A stretch of 64,000 bases of DNA, from assembly GCF_026230105.1 (NCBI RefSeq), contig NC_079477.1:3043001-3107000 (forward strand), read 5' to 3'. The translations under genes and the position numbers were made by a program. Below, piece after piece: positions 47,601 through 60,600 of the stretch. Position 1 is the first letter of the stretch, and each line of letters starts with the position of its first letter. This stretch comes from Diorhabda sublineata (lineage: Eukaryota > Arthropoda > Insecta > Coleoptera > Chrysomelidae). The notes below the pieces were generated by a model that searched no databases, was not told the origin of the DNA, and saw only the letters and a list, made by a program, of their open reading frames with translations.

Positions 47601-48784
47601 GGATTGGTGTCTTTTAGTAATGGTTATTCAAGTACTTACTCTGGTCCGTATTATTACAGCGAGCATTTGGACTTGAAACTTGTCTACCAGCAGGATCTGG
47701 GGAAATCGTTTAATATACAAAATTGCAGTTAAAAATAACGCTTATTATGGATAGTACCTGATTGAGTTCCATTCAGTAAATCGTTTCCAGCTAAAGAAGA
47801 AGACTTCAATGGTTGAAATTCTAAATTAATACAAAATATTTTAATTATTATCATCGTCACATAACTATTATGATTGATTTTAAACTTATAACTTACTGGT
47901 TCTATCAAGACGACTAGTTTGACCGAACGGCGAACCTGGTACTTGTCGATTAGCAGGATCTGTAAAAATAATTTTATGAAGTGATAAATTATAATTGTAC
48001 TAACCAATGGATACCTGATTTAGTTCCGTTAAGTAGGCCTTTGCCAGTTAACGAAGAAGACGCCAGTGCTTTGAAATCAAAATCAAAATATGAGAACACC
48101 AAATCAATATAACGGAAATAATTTTTTATTCGAGATGAATATGACAAAAATATTTCTTTTTACGTAAAGAGCAAAATAATCAATGCATAGAGTCGATTCC
48201 ACACTCTATTTTGGCTATATGTCACTCATAATTACATATTTATCCCTAGCACAGAATCATTTACTAACCTATCGTACTCGGGGTCGAAGCTGAAGCTGAT
48301 GAGAAACCGAAGCTTCCACAACATTTGTTGTAATCAGCTTGAAGCTGCCCTGGGTTGCATTATCTAGTAGTTCATGAAGCTGATGTGAGCGATTTCATAT
48401 TTCTGTCTTCAAGTGCTTGGTAGCAAATTATTACATGTTTGCACAATGGAAGTATTTTCTGAACTATCAGATTATAATCAATATTTAACAGCTTCGAAGT
48501 GCTTTAGTGTAAAAAACATTAAAAATATGTTGGCGGCTATTTTAGCTTCTTTTTCGTTTAGAACACAATGAAGTGACAAGAAAAGATGATCATTTTGAAA
48601 CATTTTTGAGATAATGTAACTATTATAAATATAAAAGAGTAATTTAAATGATACCTTGCATATTGAAAGATCTATCTCTATTGAAAGTCTGTTGTTGGGG
48701 AGCTGAAAATTTATTTCTCAAAATCGGACAAAGGACTTCTCTTCTGGAAGATTTAGAACGTTGAGCAGCTGATGTATTGAAGCT
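44699..48784 (-). CDS. Unrecognised multi-exon gene A (Cys-x-Cys family), 3' part
   Basis: Exons 48784-48655, 48068-48015, 47959-47897, 47820-47758, 47696-47640, 46426-46277 and 44778-44699 (TGA 44701-44699) splice in one open frame of 597 nt. All six junctions are phase 1 with GT-AG ends. The N-terminal exon has RREVLCPILRNKFSAPQQQ. Then come two duplicated exon pairs (ending LLNGTKSG and LLNGTQSG, each followed by DPANRQV or DPAGRQV), a Pro/Tyr/Ser-rich exon with PMDTTMKSLYS and CDCKPR, and a terminal exon with GCGCNTQNN and an acidic tail ending SDDESY. No membrane segment is seen. The entry phase of the first exon is 0 and its upstream exon was not found. Function unknown. PMx(5)SLYS resembles gene C. 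Confidence 0.7.
44943..45850 (-). mobile_element. Mariner transposase relic
   Basis: Minus-strand frames: KGLRAKQIYEYMLNTLGDQC, VKNWTASFKRGKFSIEDDDR, SGRPVSV, then TWVHFYDPETKQQSMEWRHS, SAGKVFATVFWDCHGEIMID and FLDKGRKIIGDYY. Start-proximal MSTEFVK lies near 45810. The middle between 45389 and 45519 and the C-terminal third are damaged. It lies inside intron 6 of gene A and is closely related to the copy at 55428-56400. Confidence 0.85.
46727..46862. repeat. Dispersed repeat, copy 2
   Basis: Same-orientation second copy of the segment at 42640-42797, here in intron 5 of gene A. Confidence 0.85.
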
Positions 48785-48789
48785 CTGAA

Positions 48790-49783
48790 ATCAAAACTAT
48801 TATATAGCTTTTGCTCGATCTCGGATCTGAATAAATAACATGGTCCTGACTCGATGGGGAATGTTGAGGATTATCATGTGGTAAGAGTACCCGCTGTCTG
48901 TTAACTAAATGCATCAGCATCACCATTTACTTTGGCATTAATAGCTCGACCATCTGGAAGGATTTTAAAATCAACAGACTTCCTGCTCGAATCAATCTTT
49001 CTTTGCTACGGGTTTTGGGAATTGTACTTTGCCTATCCACTGATTTTCCATGTTCGGGTTGTTTAGGTAAATCCATTTATCAAGTAACTGTTTACTTGAT
49101 TCTTGGTTAAATCGTGTGGCACTATTCGACAACTTTCATACTTAATACTTAACGATTTCGAATGGATGATATCTCACGTCAGTGGAGGATCTGATCACGA
49201 AAGATCTTCAAGCGACAAATCTCTACTATAGAAAAGATTAAACCCAGCGTACTGCATAGTCAATAAACAGAAAGAGAATGAATAAAAAATATCAATCTTC
49301 ATAGAATTAAGAAAAGTTTCTAGTCAAAAGTAAGGTTTCGTTGAATGGGACACTATTAGATGTCTTCCAATAACTTCTACCCACCAAAAATTGTCTCTAA
49401 GAATATTCCCTGTTATTAGATCATAATAATACGTTTCATTTAGTTTGAAACTATCTTCTGTGTATGTATCGATTTGGGATCTCGTATACACTGCGACCCA
49501 AAGGATCTATTGTGACCCCCTTGCTGCGATACTGGAAGACACAGGATTCACAACTGATCCATCAAACCCACTCCCTTCAAAAAGTTTAGAATGTGAGATG
49601 GAATTAATTTCGAGACTTCTGCGTCTTCATAGTGCTTCTAGCTCATGTGGTATTTTATTTTGTAAATGGATTGTGACCTTTTGATCTTCACCAATATTAT
49701 CTATCATGTATGTAACGGAGGAAATATATTAATTAAATGTTAATTAGTTAGATTATTGCCATAACTAATATAAAAATGAATTT
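48790..49783. other. Interval between genes A and B
   Basis: It should contain the 3' UTR of B and the missing 5' exon(s) of A if A is independent. TTTATT at 49654-49659 reads AATAAA on the minus strand, about 125 nt past the B stop. A plus-strand frame at 49445-49684 and a coding-like minus-strand stretch near 48950-49090 are interrupted and unassigned. Confidence 0.4.
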
Positions 49784-52700
49784 TCAACTACTAACATTGT
49801 CTAATACAGATTCCTTCATAATCTCTTTATATAGTCTTGCCGAATTTGTATGTTTGGTTAATTCCGCAAACTGCAATTGTTCAATTTCTTTCCGCAGTTG
49901 ATTTATTTCCTGCTGCGCTATTTCCAATTTCTCTTGCATTCTATTAGTTATCGATAATTTTTCTTCAGAACTCAATGGACACGAACAAATAACTAAAATA
50001 GAGTACCAATAATTATTTCCAGTTGAAATGTTTTGTGTTAAGTGAGGTTATCTAGTATCGTGTACTACATTTGGTACACTGGTACTGGCGTGTGAGTGTA
50101 CTTAGCTGTAATCTAGTCTTTTTCGTGCTATTGTAGAGGGGCCAGTGCACTGGCAGGTTTCTTTTATTTTGCGAGACGTTTGTGGAATGTAAAATGTGAT
50201 GATTACAATGATAAACAAGCGAGAAGCTTCGTATCGCAGATTTAGAGATTTTGCTAGCATTAAGTACCCAAACTTAACAATGTGTACAAACAAGATGTGT
50301 AAATAGTTATTTGTATGCCAAGGACCGAAAGTGCTTTGTTAGTATTTCAGCCGCGGCGTACACAACATTTTTTTTGACCACGCGTAAGAATGTAACAAGA
50401 ATTCTATTATATTTTCTCTGGTCAAAGTTTTTTTTGCAGTGTACCCTTTGTTTGATGAATTTAGACCAAACTTCGGATAAAACAAATAATTTCAGAAAAT
50501 TGAAAATTTAAGGTTATGCAAATTCATCTAAATGAAACTGTCAACTGTCAACATTGAAGTGGCTAAAGTCACATTTAAGGAAGTTAAACTTGTCTACTCC
50601 AAAGCGACCCGAAAGTGTTTTGCTGTCACTTTCACTACATGGAACAATCAAAACGCAGCTTTCGGGTTAACTTCCCCATACTATTGATTAAAAATTAATA
50701 CTAGGTCTTGTCCACCAAAAGGAAATTGATTAATTTTATGTTGGCAACACGTGTTTGTGTTTTATGTTGTCGAAAAAATTGTAAATAAAATGTCGGTAAC
50801 CGCGTTATGACTTTTGTCGGTAATAAAGGAATTTTTATGATAGTGTGGACGATTGCTTGACTTTGACAATCTCATTGAGACATTAATTTGTTCATATCAT
50901 ACTTAAAGTATACCAAGAGACTCAAGATATCTACTAGAGCTCTAATCAAATACATTGATGGAGTAAACGAAATATTGAAAAGTAAAAATTACATATTTAG
51001 AACAGATTTTATTACTGGGATTTATTTTTTTAAATTCTGAGCTGACAAAACAGAGAAACTATTCAATCCCTGCATTTACTTCCACAATATTTATTAGTAC
51101 AATTCCTCCATTGTTTGTTTTTCATTTTGATATTAGGCAACCCAATATATATACTTTTGAATTAAGTCAATATTTCTGGAAACGTTCGTGATATTCTTAA
51201 TGAACACACTGTTTACACCACCACTACATCAACATCAAGTTATCGTCTCCAGAGTTTACTTTGAATCTTAACAAATATGGGCACAAATATCAACAATCTA
51301 CTAAACAAATATCGGACAGACGAAGAAACAAGTACCAGCAAAGCAAAACATGTAGATCTAACCAAAAGATGACGACATACCAACTCTCCTATTAATTAAA
51401 GCCCAAAGCTGAGATGGATGGTCACATTTAAAGAATAGAGGATGTCTAAAAGAACCTCCTTCTTCTGCTGTTATATATCAATGGATGTATACGATCACAT
51501 TTATCAGATTTCTTCTCAAAATTCTCCGGTAGATCCACATCTCAAATGCCTCCAATATATACATGGTATTAATTTTCAGTGTCCAGCTTTCCATACCGTA
51601 CCATACGAGCATTTTATGAATTTCATTCTGAGGTTCAAACTCAAAGTTCGTAAACACTTTTTGAATTCAATGAATGAGCTTCTTGCTTTGTCTATTCGGC
51701 ACTTGGTCTCTACGTCTGACGACCAGTCTTCATGACCATGAATGTCAAAATATACAGCAGCAGAAAAAGATGCAGACCCCGCATCACATGGACTGATCAA
51801 GATTTACAAACAATGAATGTGAGAGAGAGGATGGTGTAGTTTGGAGGCGAATTATCAAGGAGGCCAAAGCTCACATCGATGGTAAGGTGGTTTTCATTAA
51901 TTCCAGTTCTTTTAAGACAAAAAAATGTAACAGATACTAGCTTGAGATCATCAATCGAAGACATGAAGCTGTTGATTTTCAGAGGGCTGCAAATACGTAC
52001 AGAAGTTGTTGAATATCGCAATGGAAACCAAGCTCAACAGAGAAATGCAGAAATAAAATCTACAAATAATTTATAATAAGATGAGAATTATATTTAACTC
52101 ATACCATACCTTCTTTTTGTTTTCTTTCTTCCTCTTCTTTTCTAAGTTGTTCACAATTACACGAAATAACAGCTGAAAGATAATGAAAGCAGTTTTGTTT
52201 CGAATCTCAAATGATTTTTAATTACTTACGTTTTATTTCAGAATCCGAATATTGACAACTACAATCTAAAAAAATTGATTAAAATTTATGTATTGTTATC
52301 AATTTTTATATCCACGTAGACAGAACTAAATTATTAAAAGCTACATTCAAAAAGAATCGTCTATTTAATTATTTAAATAAAACAATTGGAAATATTAAAA
52401 CATTACATTAATATTACCTACAAGGGGCTGCTTTTTTTCACCCCCTTCCTTCTGTTCCTCTTCTTTCTGTTCCTCGTCCTTTTGTTCTTCTTCCTTCTGT
52501 ACCTCTTCATCAACTTTCTCAGGAGGCGAATCTGCATCTTCAGCTTTTTCTTCATCAACTTCTTCTGTTTTTGGAGGATTCTGGTCTTCTTCCGGATTGA
52601 CCTCCTCTTCTTTACCCTTTTCTTCTGATTGACTTCCCTCTATTGTTTGAGTTTCTTCTGTTTGATTTTCTTCTTTTGGACAAGTACAACACTTTTTTGG

Positions 52701-53366
52701 CTTTATATCTGTAGGACACGGACATTTTTCTTCTGTTTGACTTTCACGATTAACCTTCATTTAACAAAAATTGATTGAAATTTTTTGTAGTAAATACTCA
52801 TAGTTTACGCACTATTTCACCTGATTTAGATCCGTTTTTTGACTCTTTCAACGACTGGTCTGAATCAGTAGGACATTTTTTACAAATCGGTGCTCTTGAT
52901 GGTAAGCACAACTTACATTCAGGATGACATAACTTACTTTCCTTCTCCTCTTCATTCGCTGTTAAAATTACGCGAAATCAACGATTGATTAATTTATAAA
53001 TAATGATAATTTACCTTTTTCATCGCATTTTTCACATGTAGGATTTTTTTGTGGATTATACGCTTTGCAATCCTTGTGACATGATCTTCCTTCTTCTAAT
53101 TTATCTTCTTTTGATACATTCCCTTGCGAATTACATGGAGCTTTACAATCACTTGACGTCGTCGAATCTTCTTTTGGCAAAGAGAATTGTAATTTACATG
53201 GTGCTTTACAATCAATTGTTGAATCTTCTATTTGTGGGTTCGATTTTTCGTTGAAGGTGTTCATTAATTTCGTAGACGCCTGAATGAACTTCACCATACT
53301 GTCCATCATACATTTCCAGGCCTGAAGCTCGTCCGCTTCGCATGGTTTGCATATTTCGTTAGTCAT
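49784..53366 (-). CDS. Unrecognised Cys-rich, Glu-rich, coiled-coil protein, gene B, complete
   Basis: Exons 53366-53015, 52958-52821, 52732-52418, 52265-52230, 52172-52110 and 49992-49784 join in frame to 1113 nt, 370 residues; all five introns are phase 1. ATG 53366 follows an in-frame TAG. Residues 1-117: CKPCEADELQAW, then DSMVKFIQASTKLMNTF, two DCKAPC repeats, CHKDC and CEKC. Residues 118-163: CHPECKLCLP and CKKC. Residues 164-268: KCPCP and CCTCP, then a long Glu/Lys stretch with repeating KEEEQ. Short exons start CSC and VISCNC. The last exon starts VICSCP and continues as a coiled coil (MQEKLEIAQQEINQLRKEIE). No signal peptide or membrane span. The acceptor before 52732 (cag) is the least certain junction. 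Intron 5 holds a LINE scrap. Function unknown; Cys pairs could bind metal. Confidence 0.75.
51560..51800 (-). mobile_element. LINE reverse-transcriptase fragment in gene B intron 5
   Basis: The minus strand encodes DWSSDVETKCRIDKARSSFI and LRTLSLNLRMKFIKCSYGTV, equivalent to the EIKSRIEQARKTF and LELRIRMIRCYVxSVLLYG blocks of insect LINEs. A short, broken piece. Confidence 0.75.
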
Positions 53367-53879
53367 ATCTGACTATTTTTTGTTGCACTACGAATTTCGA
53401 AATCGTTTGTACATGTCGTCAAAATTTTGACGTGGCACGTCTGTTTGTATAACTGTTGGTAAAACTGTTGGAATAACTGTTGGTATGACTGTATTTATGT
53501 CAAACGTCATTTTTTAATTTGATAGGCTTGTTCCAGGCGACTGTCTATAACTAGTTGATCATGTACGTAATAGAAGTCCGTAGAAAGATTCTTGAGCGAA
53601 GAATGAAGGTTTGGTTGCACTGAATTCAGTAATACTGGAAAATTTATTGAATTCAGATGAAGAATTAGCCTCTAGTAAGCAGAATTAACCAGCTAGCTAT
53701 GAGATTTCAAAATAAAAACTAGAAAGAATGACTAGGAGTTGGAGAAATGCACGCAATCGTAGAGCTAGACAGTTAATAGAAAATTATTTTTCTACGAAAG
53801 GAAATTACCCAAAAATAATTGAGAATATACATTTTATGATCAAATAGAATTAAAGATTCGAGTTTAAGAAAGTTCAAAT

Positions 53880-54251
53880 GTGAGATCAGAAACCTGTGCT
53901 GCAATGCTTTATCCAATGGTTGAGTATGGGCATGGCAAAGAATTTCTTCAAATAAGTATGATAAAACATGGAGAATCGACTGGTTTTGTCGAGAAATCTA
54001 CTACAGATAAGATATTGACTGCCAAAAATGTGTTGGGATATGTTCTGATGGTAGGTGTTCAATGGAAACAAAGGACTTGTAGCTGTAGCATTAGATCAAC
54101 AGCAACCAATGAGATTTACACCCATTTCATGATTCATACAGAAGCACTGGTCGCTGAAACTTACCAGTTTGAACTAAGACACGAAATATATGCTTACCTG
54201 AAAGGTGAAAACCATGTTTACAGCGAAAATTTTATTGATAAGGACAAATAA
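53880..54251 (+). CDS. Unrecognised 123-codon open frame
   Basis: A plus-strand frame with mixed composition (GHGKEFLQISMIKHGESTGF, then TSC-type and His-rich segments) opposite in direction to genes B and C. It lies between the 5' end of B and a mariner end fragment near 54350. I recognise no family. It may be a transposon remnant; coding status is doubtful. Confidence 0.25.
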   Translation: MRSETCAAMLYPMVEYGHGKEFLQISMIKHGESTGFVEKSTTDKILTAKNVLGYVLMVGVQWKQRTCSCSIRSTATNEIYTHFMIHTEALVAETYQFELRHEIYAYLKGENHVYSENFIDKDK

Positions 54252-54349
54252 TTGCAAGGGAAATATTCTAAGTCTGTCAACCAAAGTGGAAGAGTCAAAC
54301 AGAAACTAAGCGTTGAAATGAATGTGCAAATATACTTCCCAACTCAACT

Positions 54350-54412
54350 TGATACATGCTGACATCTTCAGGTTGAGATCGGTAACTTTTTAAACAACCC
54401 TCGTACTCATTA
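54350..54412. mobile_element. Mariner-type end fragment
   Basis: ATGCTGACATCTTCAGGTTG followed by a TTTTTAAACAACCCTCGTA terminus. A related sequence lies at 28384-28455. No transposase is attached. Confidence 0.5.
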
Positions 54413-54609
54413 AATTATTTTTGTGGTAATATAGACGTGAAATACTTTACTGTATAGTATCAACATATCTCTAGCCGTCCCTTTCCTTGACTATTTTCAA
54501 ATATTTGTCCATGGTGGAATATATAAGAAAAACATTAATTATTATGGTGTAAAAACATTTATTTGGAAAAAATTGGGCTCAATTGAAAAAAATTGAAACA
54601 ACTAAATCA

Positions 54610-57600
54610 TCATAGAGTCATATTTTGATATTGCTTCCACGATTGTTGCCTTTGATTGCACACATTCGGACAATTACTTTGACAAGGCTTTTGACACATT
54701 CCATCACAATTTTCGAATAATTGGGTATACTGTTGCTCAGGCTGGCCTCTACTATATAAAGATTGAACGTTCGGTGGATACATAGGAGCCTGAAATAAAA
54801 ATAAGATAAGACATCATTAAAATAAATAAAAAAAACATCTCATTCATTCATTTAATTATTGATTGAAGTACGTATTGATCCCATGTTCATTAAAATGCCT
54901 TTCAATGATCACTCTGGATTGAATCTTGAATATCTTGAAAGATGGCAGAGTGAAGAAGCGAAAGGTTGGTTAGGTTAGGTCTGGAGGAAGGAAATAATGC
55001 ACAAGATATTGCATTGATTAATTTATTGATTTTTTAAGAAAACGTCCCTTTGAATCTTTGAATCGACTGCCAGTGCTGCATGTATAAACTTTTCCAGATC
55101 CTTCCCTACGGCATGTAGAAAAGAGTGCAAGCGATTCAGAGTTGTGTTTGCACTTTATTAATTGCATCGTGACCTGGACTTTTGGAAAAGAATTTTCTAC
55201 ACAGATGAAAAAACATTCGAGCCGTACAATGATGGACGTTTTCGCGTTTACAGACCACCAAACTCATGATTTGAAGAGCGATATGTTGACGGAAATAATA
55301 AGTTAAGTAAATGTTTGGTTGAGTGTTGATGGAACTGGTGTTTGTTGGAGAATTAGTGGAAAAGTCTTCTCCGAATTTTACCTTAATATTCTAGACAACA
55401 TCGGGAATCAAAATTACGAGAATATATTGAAAAAATCATAGCCTACTATAGAACCAAACAAAATTTCAATGTCAACATATTCTCCTCTTGATTGGATACA
55501 TTTATTACAGCGAACCTGCAACGTCTCTAGACCTTTCAAAAAAAATGTTTCTCCTTGCTTTGCAAACCAGACCTCCACAGCTTTTATTACCTCCTAGTTG
55601 GAAGAAAATTTACGATCTTTTGAACTTTTTTTCAGTTGAGGAAAGAGGTGATAGTCGGACGGAGCTAAATCTGGTGAATAAGGGGGTTTTCTAGTAATTC
55701 AAATCCTAAATCACGAATTTTTTGCATGAAAACATTAGATTTGTGTGCAGGGGCGTCGTTCTGCATAAACAAAACACCTTTGGATAGCTTCCCGCGTCTT
55801 TTCTCCTTAATTATTTCCCGTAGAGTGATCAGTAATGTCGAATAGTTATATCCACTTATTTTTCTACCCTTATCCAAAAAATCAATCATGATTACTCCAT
55901 GGTAATCCCAAAAAACACTGAAGCAAGAACTTTTCCAGCAGATTTTTGGACACGAAACTTGTTAGGTCTTGAAGAATCAGACTGTCGCCATTCTATCAAT
56001 TGTTGCTTTGTTTCTGGATCGTAGAAATGTACCCAAGTCTCATCTATAGTAACAATTCGGTTTAAGAAGTGTACATCGCTTTCAAATCGAGCACAGATCG
56101 AACGCGATGCTTCTACCCTTGCACGCTTTTGGTCGGTTTTAGCCCAATTCGACGGTTCTGATGAAATCATGTCATGAACTGCATCGATATTTTCGGGGAC
56201 TAGCACAGAAACTGGCCTTTCATCTTCAATGGAAAATTTGCCTCTTTTGAAGCTTACAGTCCAATTTGTAACAGTGTCATACGAAAGACATTGGTCACCA
56301 AAGGTATTAAGCATAACTTCGTAAATCTGCTTACCTCTTAACCCTTTTGAATATAGTTACATATTTTTTCTTTTTATTGCGTATCTCTGGTTCACTTTTT
56401 TGACGTTAATCTTTACACTAACACTTCTAATAAGTTATTTTTCTTTGCTATGGTAAAAATATTTTGTTTAGGTATGTAACTAGTCTAATACATCATCGTA
56501 TGGTGGAAAATAGTCCTAATATAAATCCGAAAGGACATTTATGGAGATGGTTGGTGAAAAAAATTTACAAAAGCAATTTTCGTCCAGAATTCAATAAGAG
56601 CTACGGGAAGCCAATGAAACAGCATGGAAAGACCTTAATTCAAATGAGAAAGTTTGCCGGAATTTAATCCATTCCACACCAAGAGGATTAGAAAAAATTA
56701 TTGAAAAGAACTTTTGTTTTGTTATCTAGTGTTTTTTCATCATTTTAATTATTAATTCTATTTTGTATTTTCGAGTTTTGTTAAGAATTTTTTTAAAAAT
56801 GTCTCACTTATATCTTGGCCTTCAATAAAACAAGTCGTGGGTAGCTATCTCAATCCTTCCAGTACAGAAGACGGATCTATCCGTCAAATTGTTACTGAAA
56901 TCAGACCAGAAAGCAACCGAAATCGCTATTTTGATATGAACCAATATGATTTGTTTCAATGTTTTCATTCTGTAGCTCTGTTTAGTAGTAACATCGGAAG
57001 ACCTGCTTTGTTTCATAGTATCAGTATGAGCATTTTTCCTAATGCCCAAGGAACAGAGTTTTTGACCAGAAGATGTAGTGAAAAAAGTATTTGCTGTTAT
57101 AAATACAACGGAAAGAAGATGTTTTTTTTTAGTATTAGTGAGTGATAGACTTATTACGCTTTAGTAATCTTCAAAAGAAAAAAACATTTTCCGCTGGAAT
57201 TCTCCAGCATACCTTATAACCAACAAATGGGTTTGCATGGTAATTATTCACCCGGATCAGTTTTTGTAAATACTTACCTGATAATTGATAATTTGATATT
57301 GATAAACATGGCAAGTTTTACACAATTAAAAAGTTGCAAGAATCCATCCCAAGGCCCAAGGCTATTTCAATGAACAAAAGGAACATGGAAGAATTTTTTT
57401 TTCATTTGATCGCTCAAAGAAGCTAAGTAGAACAAAATTTATAATATCCTGCCAAATTTCCTATGAAAAATACTAAAGTACAGTGCAAAATATTTTCAAG
57501 GGAAAAGATTTGTTAGAAAAGACATTTATTTATAAGATTTAACACTACAAGAAAAGGAAACATTTTTACGCAATTCCAGATTCATTCCACAAAAGAAGCC

Positions 57601-60600
57601 TTCAAGGAATACTTCCAGTTATTGTCTTAATACAATGTTATATGTAAAAGGATTTAATGTACTTACCGAGGGATATTGTGAATAATTTTGATTGATTTGA
57701 TATGGAGTTGGAGTCGTCGCGTTGAAATCATAAAAATCTTCATCGTAATTATCGCAATTAGGTTCTGGACATTCGCCTCCTTGTGTAACAGGACAAAAAT
57801 TTCCTTGCTTCGAAGGACACTGCTAGAATTTAACGTATTCAAATATCATATTATTTACGATATCTATTCAGTTAAAATAAATAAATGTTGTTAGTTGTAA
57901 TTTGATGTTATATATTTATAAAACCAGAGCTGATAAAATCCTTATTATCCTGTACTAATATCATAAATGTGAATGTGAAAGTTTGTTTGTTGCGCTTTCA
58001 CGCGAAAAATACTTAATCGATCATCATGAAACATATTCTTGGAGGTATTAGAAATAACATAGGATATGAAAAAATAGTTATTTGTGCAACAAGTGATTAA
58101 AGAAATACTTTTTCACGAATAGGACAGTTTAAGGTGAGTCCGGTAATTGCTACAAATGAAAAAAAGTTACTTTACTCACGAGTTTCATACAGAAATTTAT
58201 CTACGTCCGTGGACTTAAAAAAATTCCACAAAACTTCAATTTAATATCATAATCATCCTTTGATTATCCATAAAACTGTTAGAATGTGCTGTTCCAGTGG
58301 TAAAGTTTCACTTTCATTACTTGGCGAACCAGAAGGTCCTTTAAAAACTTTATTGTTAAGCTTTACAGATGAGTCAAAGGTAAAGTTTCACTTCCATTAC
58401 TTGGCGAACCAGAAGGTCCTTTAAAAACTTTATTGTTAAGTCTTACAGATGAGTCAAAGGTAAAGTTTCACTTCCATCACTTGGCGAATCAGAAAGGCCT
58501 TCAAAAACTTTATTGTTAAGTTTTACAGATGAGTCAAAGGTAAAGTTTCACTTCCATTACTTGGCGAACCAGAAGGGCCTTTAAAAACTTTATTGTTAAG
58601 TTTTACAGATGAGTCAAAGGTAAAGTTTCACTTCCATCACTTGGCGAATCAGAAAGGCCTTTAAAAACTTTATTGTTAAGTTTTACAGATGAGTCAAAGG
58701 TAAAGTTTCACTTCCATCACTTGGCGAACCAGAAGAACCTTTAAAAACTTTATTGTTAAGTTTTACAAATGAGTCAAAGGTAAAGTTTCACTTCCATCAC
58801 TTGGCGAATCAGAAAGGCCTTTAAAAACTTTATTGTTAAGTTTTACAAATGAGTCAAAGGTAAAGTTTCACTTCCATCACTTGGCGAATCAGAAAGGCCT
58901 TCAAAAACTTTATTGTTAAGTTTTACAGATGAGTCAAAGGTAAAGTTTCACTTCCATCACTTGGCGAATCAGAAAGGCCTTTAAAAACTTTATTGTTAAG
59001 TTTTACAGATGAGTCAAAGGTAAAGTTTCACTTCCATCACTTGGCGAATCAGAAAGGCCTTTAAAAACTTTATTGTTAAGTTTTACAGATGAGTCAAAGG
59101 TAAAGTTTCACTTCCATCACTTGGCGAACCAGAAGAACCTTTAAAAACTTTATTGTTAAGTTTTACAAATGAGTCAAAGGTAAAGTTTCACTTCCATCAC
59201 TTGGCGAATCAGAAAGGCCTTTAAAAACTTTATTGTTAAGTTTTACAAATGAGTCAAAGGTAAAGTTTCACTTCCATCACTTGGCGAATCAGAAAGGCCT
59301 TCAAAAACTTTATTGTTAAGTTTTACAGATGAGTCAAAGGTAAAGTTTCACTTCCATCACTTGGCGAATCAGAAAGGCCTTTAAAAACTTTATTGTTAAG
59401 TTTTACAGATGAGTCAAAGGTAAAGTTCACTTCCATCACTTGGCGAACCAGAAGAACCTTTAAAAACTTTATTGTTAAGTTTTACAAATGAGTCAAAGGT
59501 AAAGTTTCACTTCCATCACTTGGCGAATCAGAAAGGCCTTTAAAAACTTTATTGTTAAGTTTTACAAATGAGTCAAAGGTAAAGTTTCACTTCCATCACT
59601 TGGCGAATCAGAAAGGCCTTCAAAAACTTTATTGTTAAGTTTTACAGATGAGTCAAAGGTAAAGTTTCACTTCCATCACTTGGCGAATCAGAAAGGCCTT
59701 TAAAAACTTTATTGTTAAGTTTTACAGATGAGTCAAAGGTAAAGTTCACTTCCATCACTTGGCGAACCAGAAGAACCTTTAAAAACTTTATTGTTAAGTT
59801 TTACAAATGAGTCAAAGGTAAAGTTTCACTTCCATCACTTGGCGAACCAGAAGAACCTTTAAAAACTTTATTGTTAAGTTTTACAAATGAGTCAAAGGTA
59901 AAGTTTCACTTCCATCACTTGGCGAATCAGAAAGGCCTTCAAAAACTTTATTGTTAAGTTTTACAGATGAGTCAAAGGTAAAGTTTCACTTCCATCACTT
60001 GGCGAATCAGAAAGGCCTTTAAAAACTTTATTGTTAAGTTTTACAGATGAGTCAAAGGTAAAGTTCACTTCCATCACTTGGCGAACCAGAAGAACCTTTA
60101 AAAACTTTATTGTTAAGTTTTACAAATGAGTCAAAGGTAGAGTTTCACTTCCATCACTTGGCGAATCAGAAAGGCCTTCAAAAACTTTATTGTTAAGTTT
60201 TACAGATGAGTCAAAGGTAAAGTTTCACTTCCATTACTTGGCGAACCAGAAGGGCCTTTAAAAACTTTATTGTTAAGTTTTACAGATGAGTCAAAGGTAA
60301 AGTTTCACTTCCATCACTTGGCGAATCAGAAAGGCCTTTAAAAACTTTATTGTTAAGTTTTACAGATGAGTCAAAGGTAAAGTTCACTTCCATCACTTGG
60401 CGAACCAGAAGAACCTTTAAAAACTTTATTGTTAAGTTTTACAAATGAGTCAAAGGTAAAGTTTCACTTCCATCACTTGGCGAACCAGAAGAACCTTTAA
60501 AAACTTTATTGTTAAGTTTTACAGATGAGTCAAAGGTAAAGTTTCACTTCCATCACTTGGCGAATCAGAAAGGCCTTTAAAAACTTTATTGTTAAGTCTT

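Noticed and set aside
48840..49095. Minus-strand stretch starting MDLPKQPEHGK as a possible first exon of gene A
   Set aside because: No clean donor with the required phase 0 and frame switching between segments; it may be a repeat remnant.
52386..52628. 80-codon hydrophobic plus-strand frame resembling a membrane protein
   Set aside because: It is the antisense of the Glu-rich exon of gene B; Glu codons read backwards give Phe/Leu.
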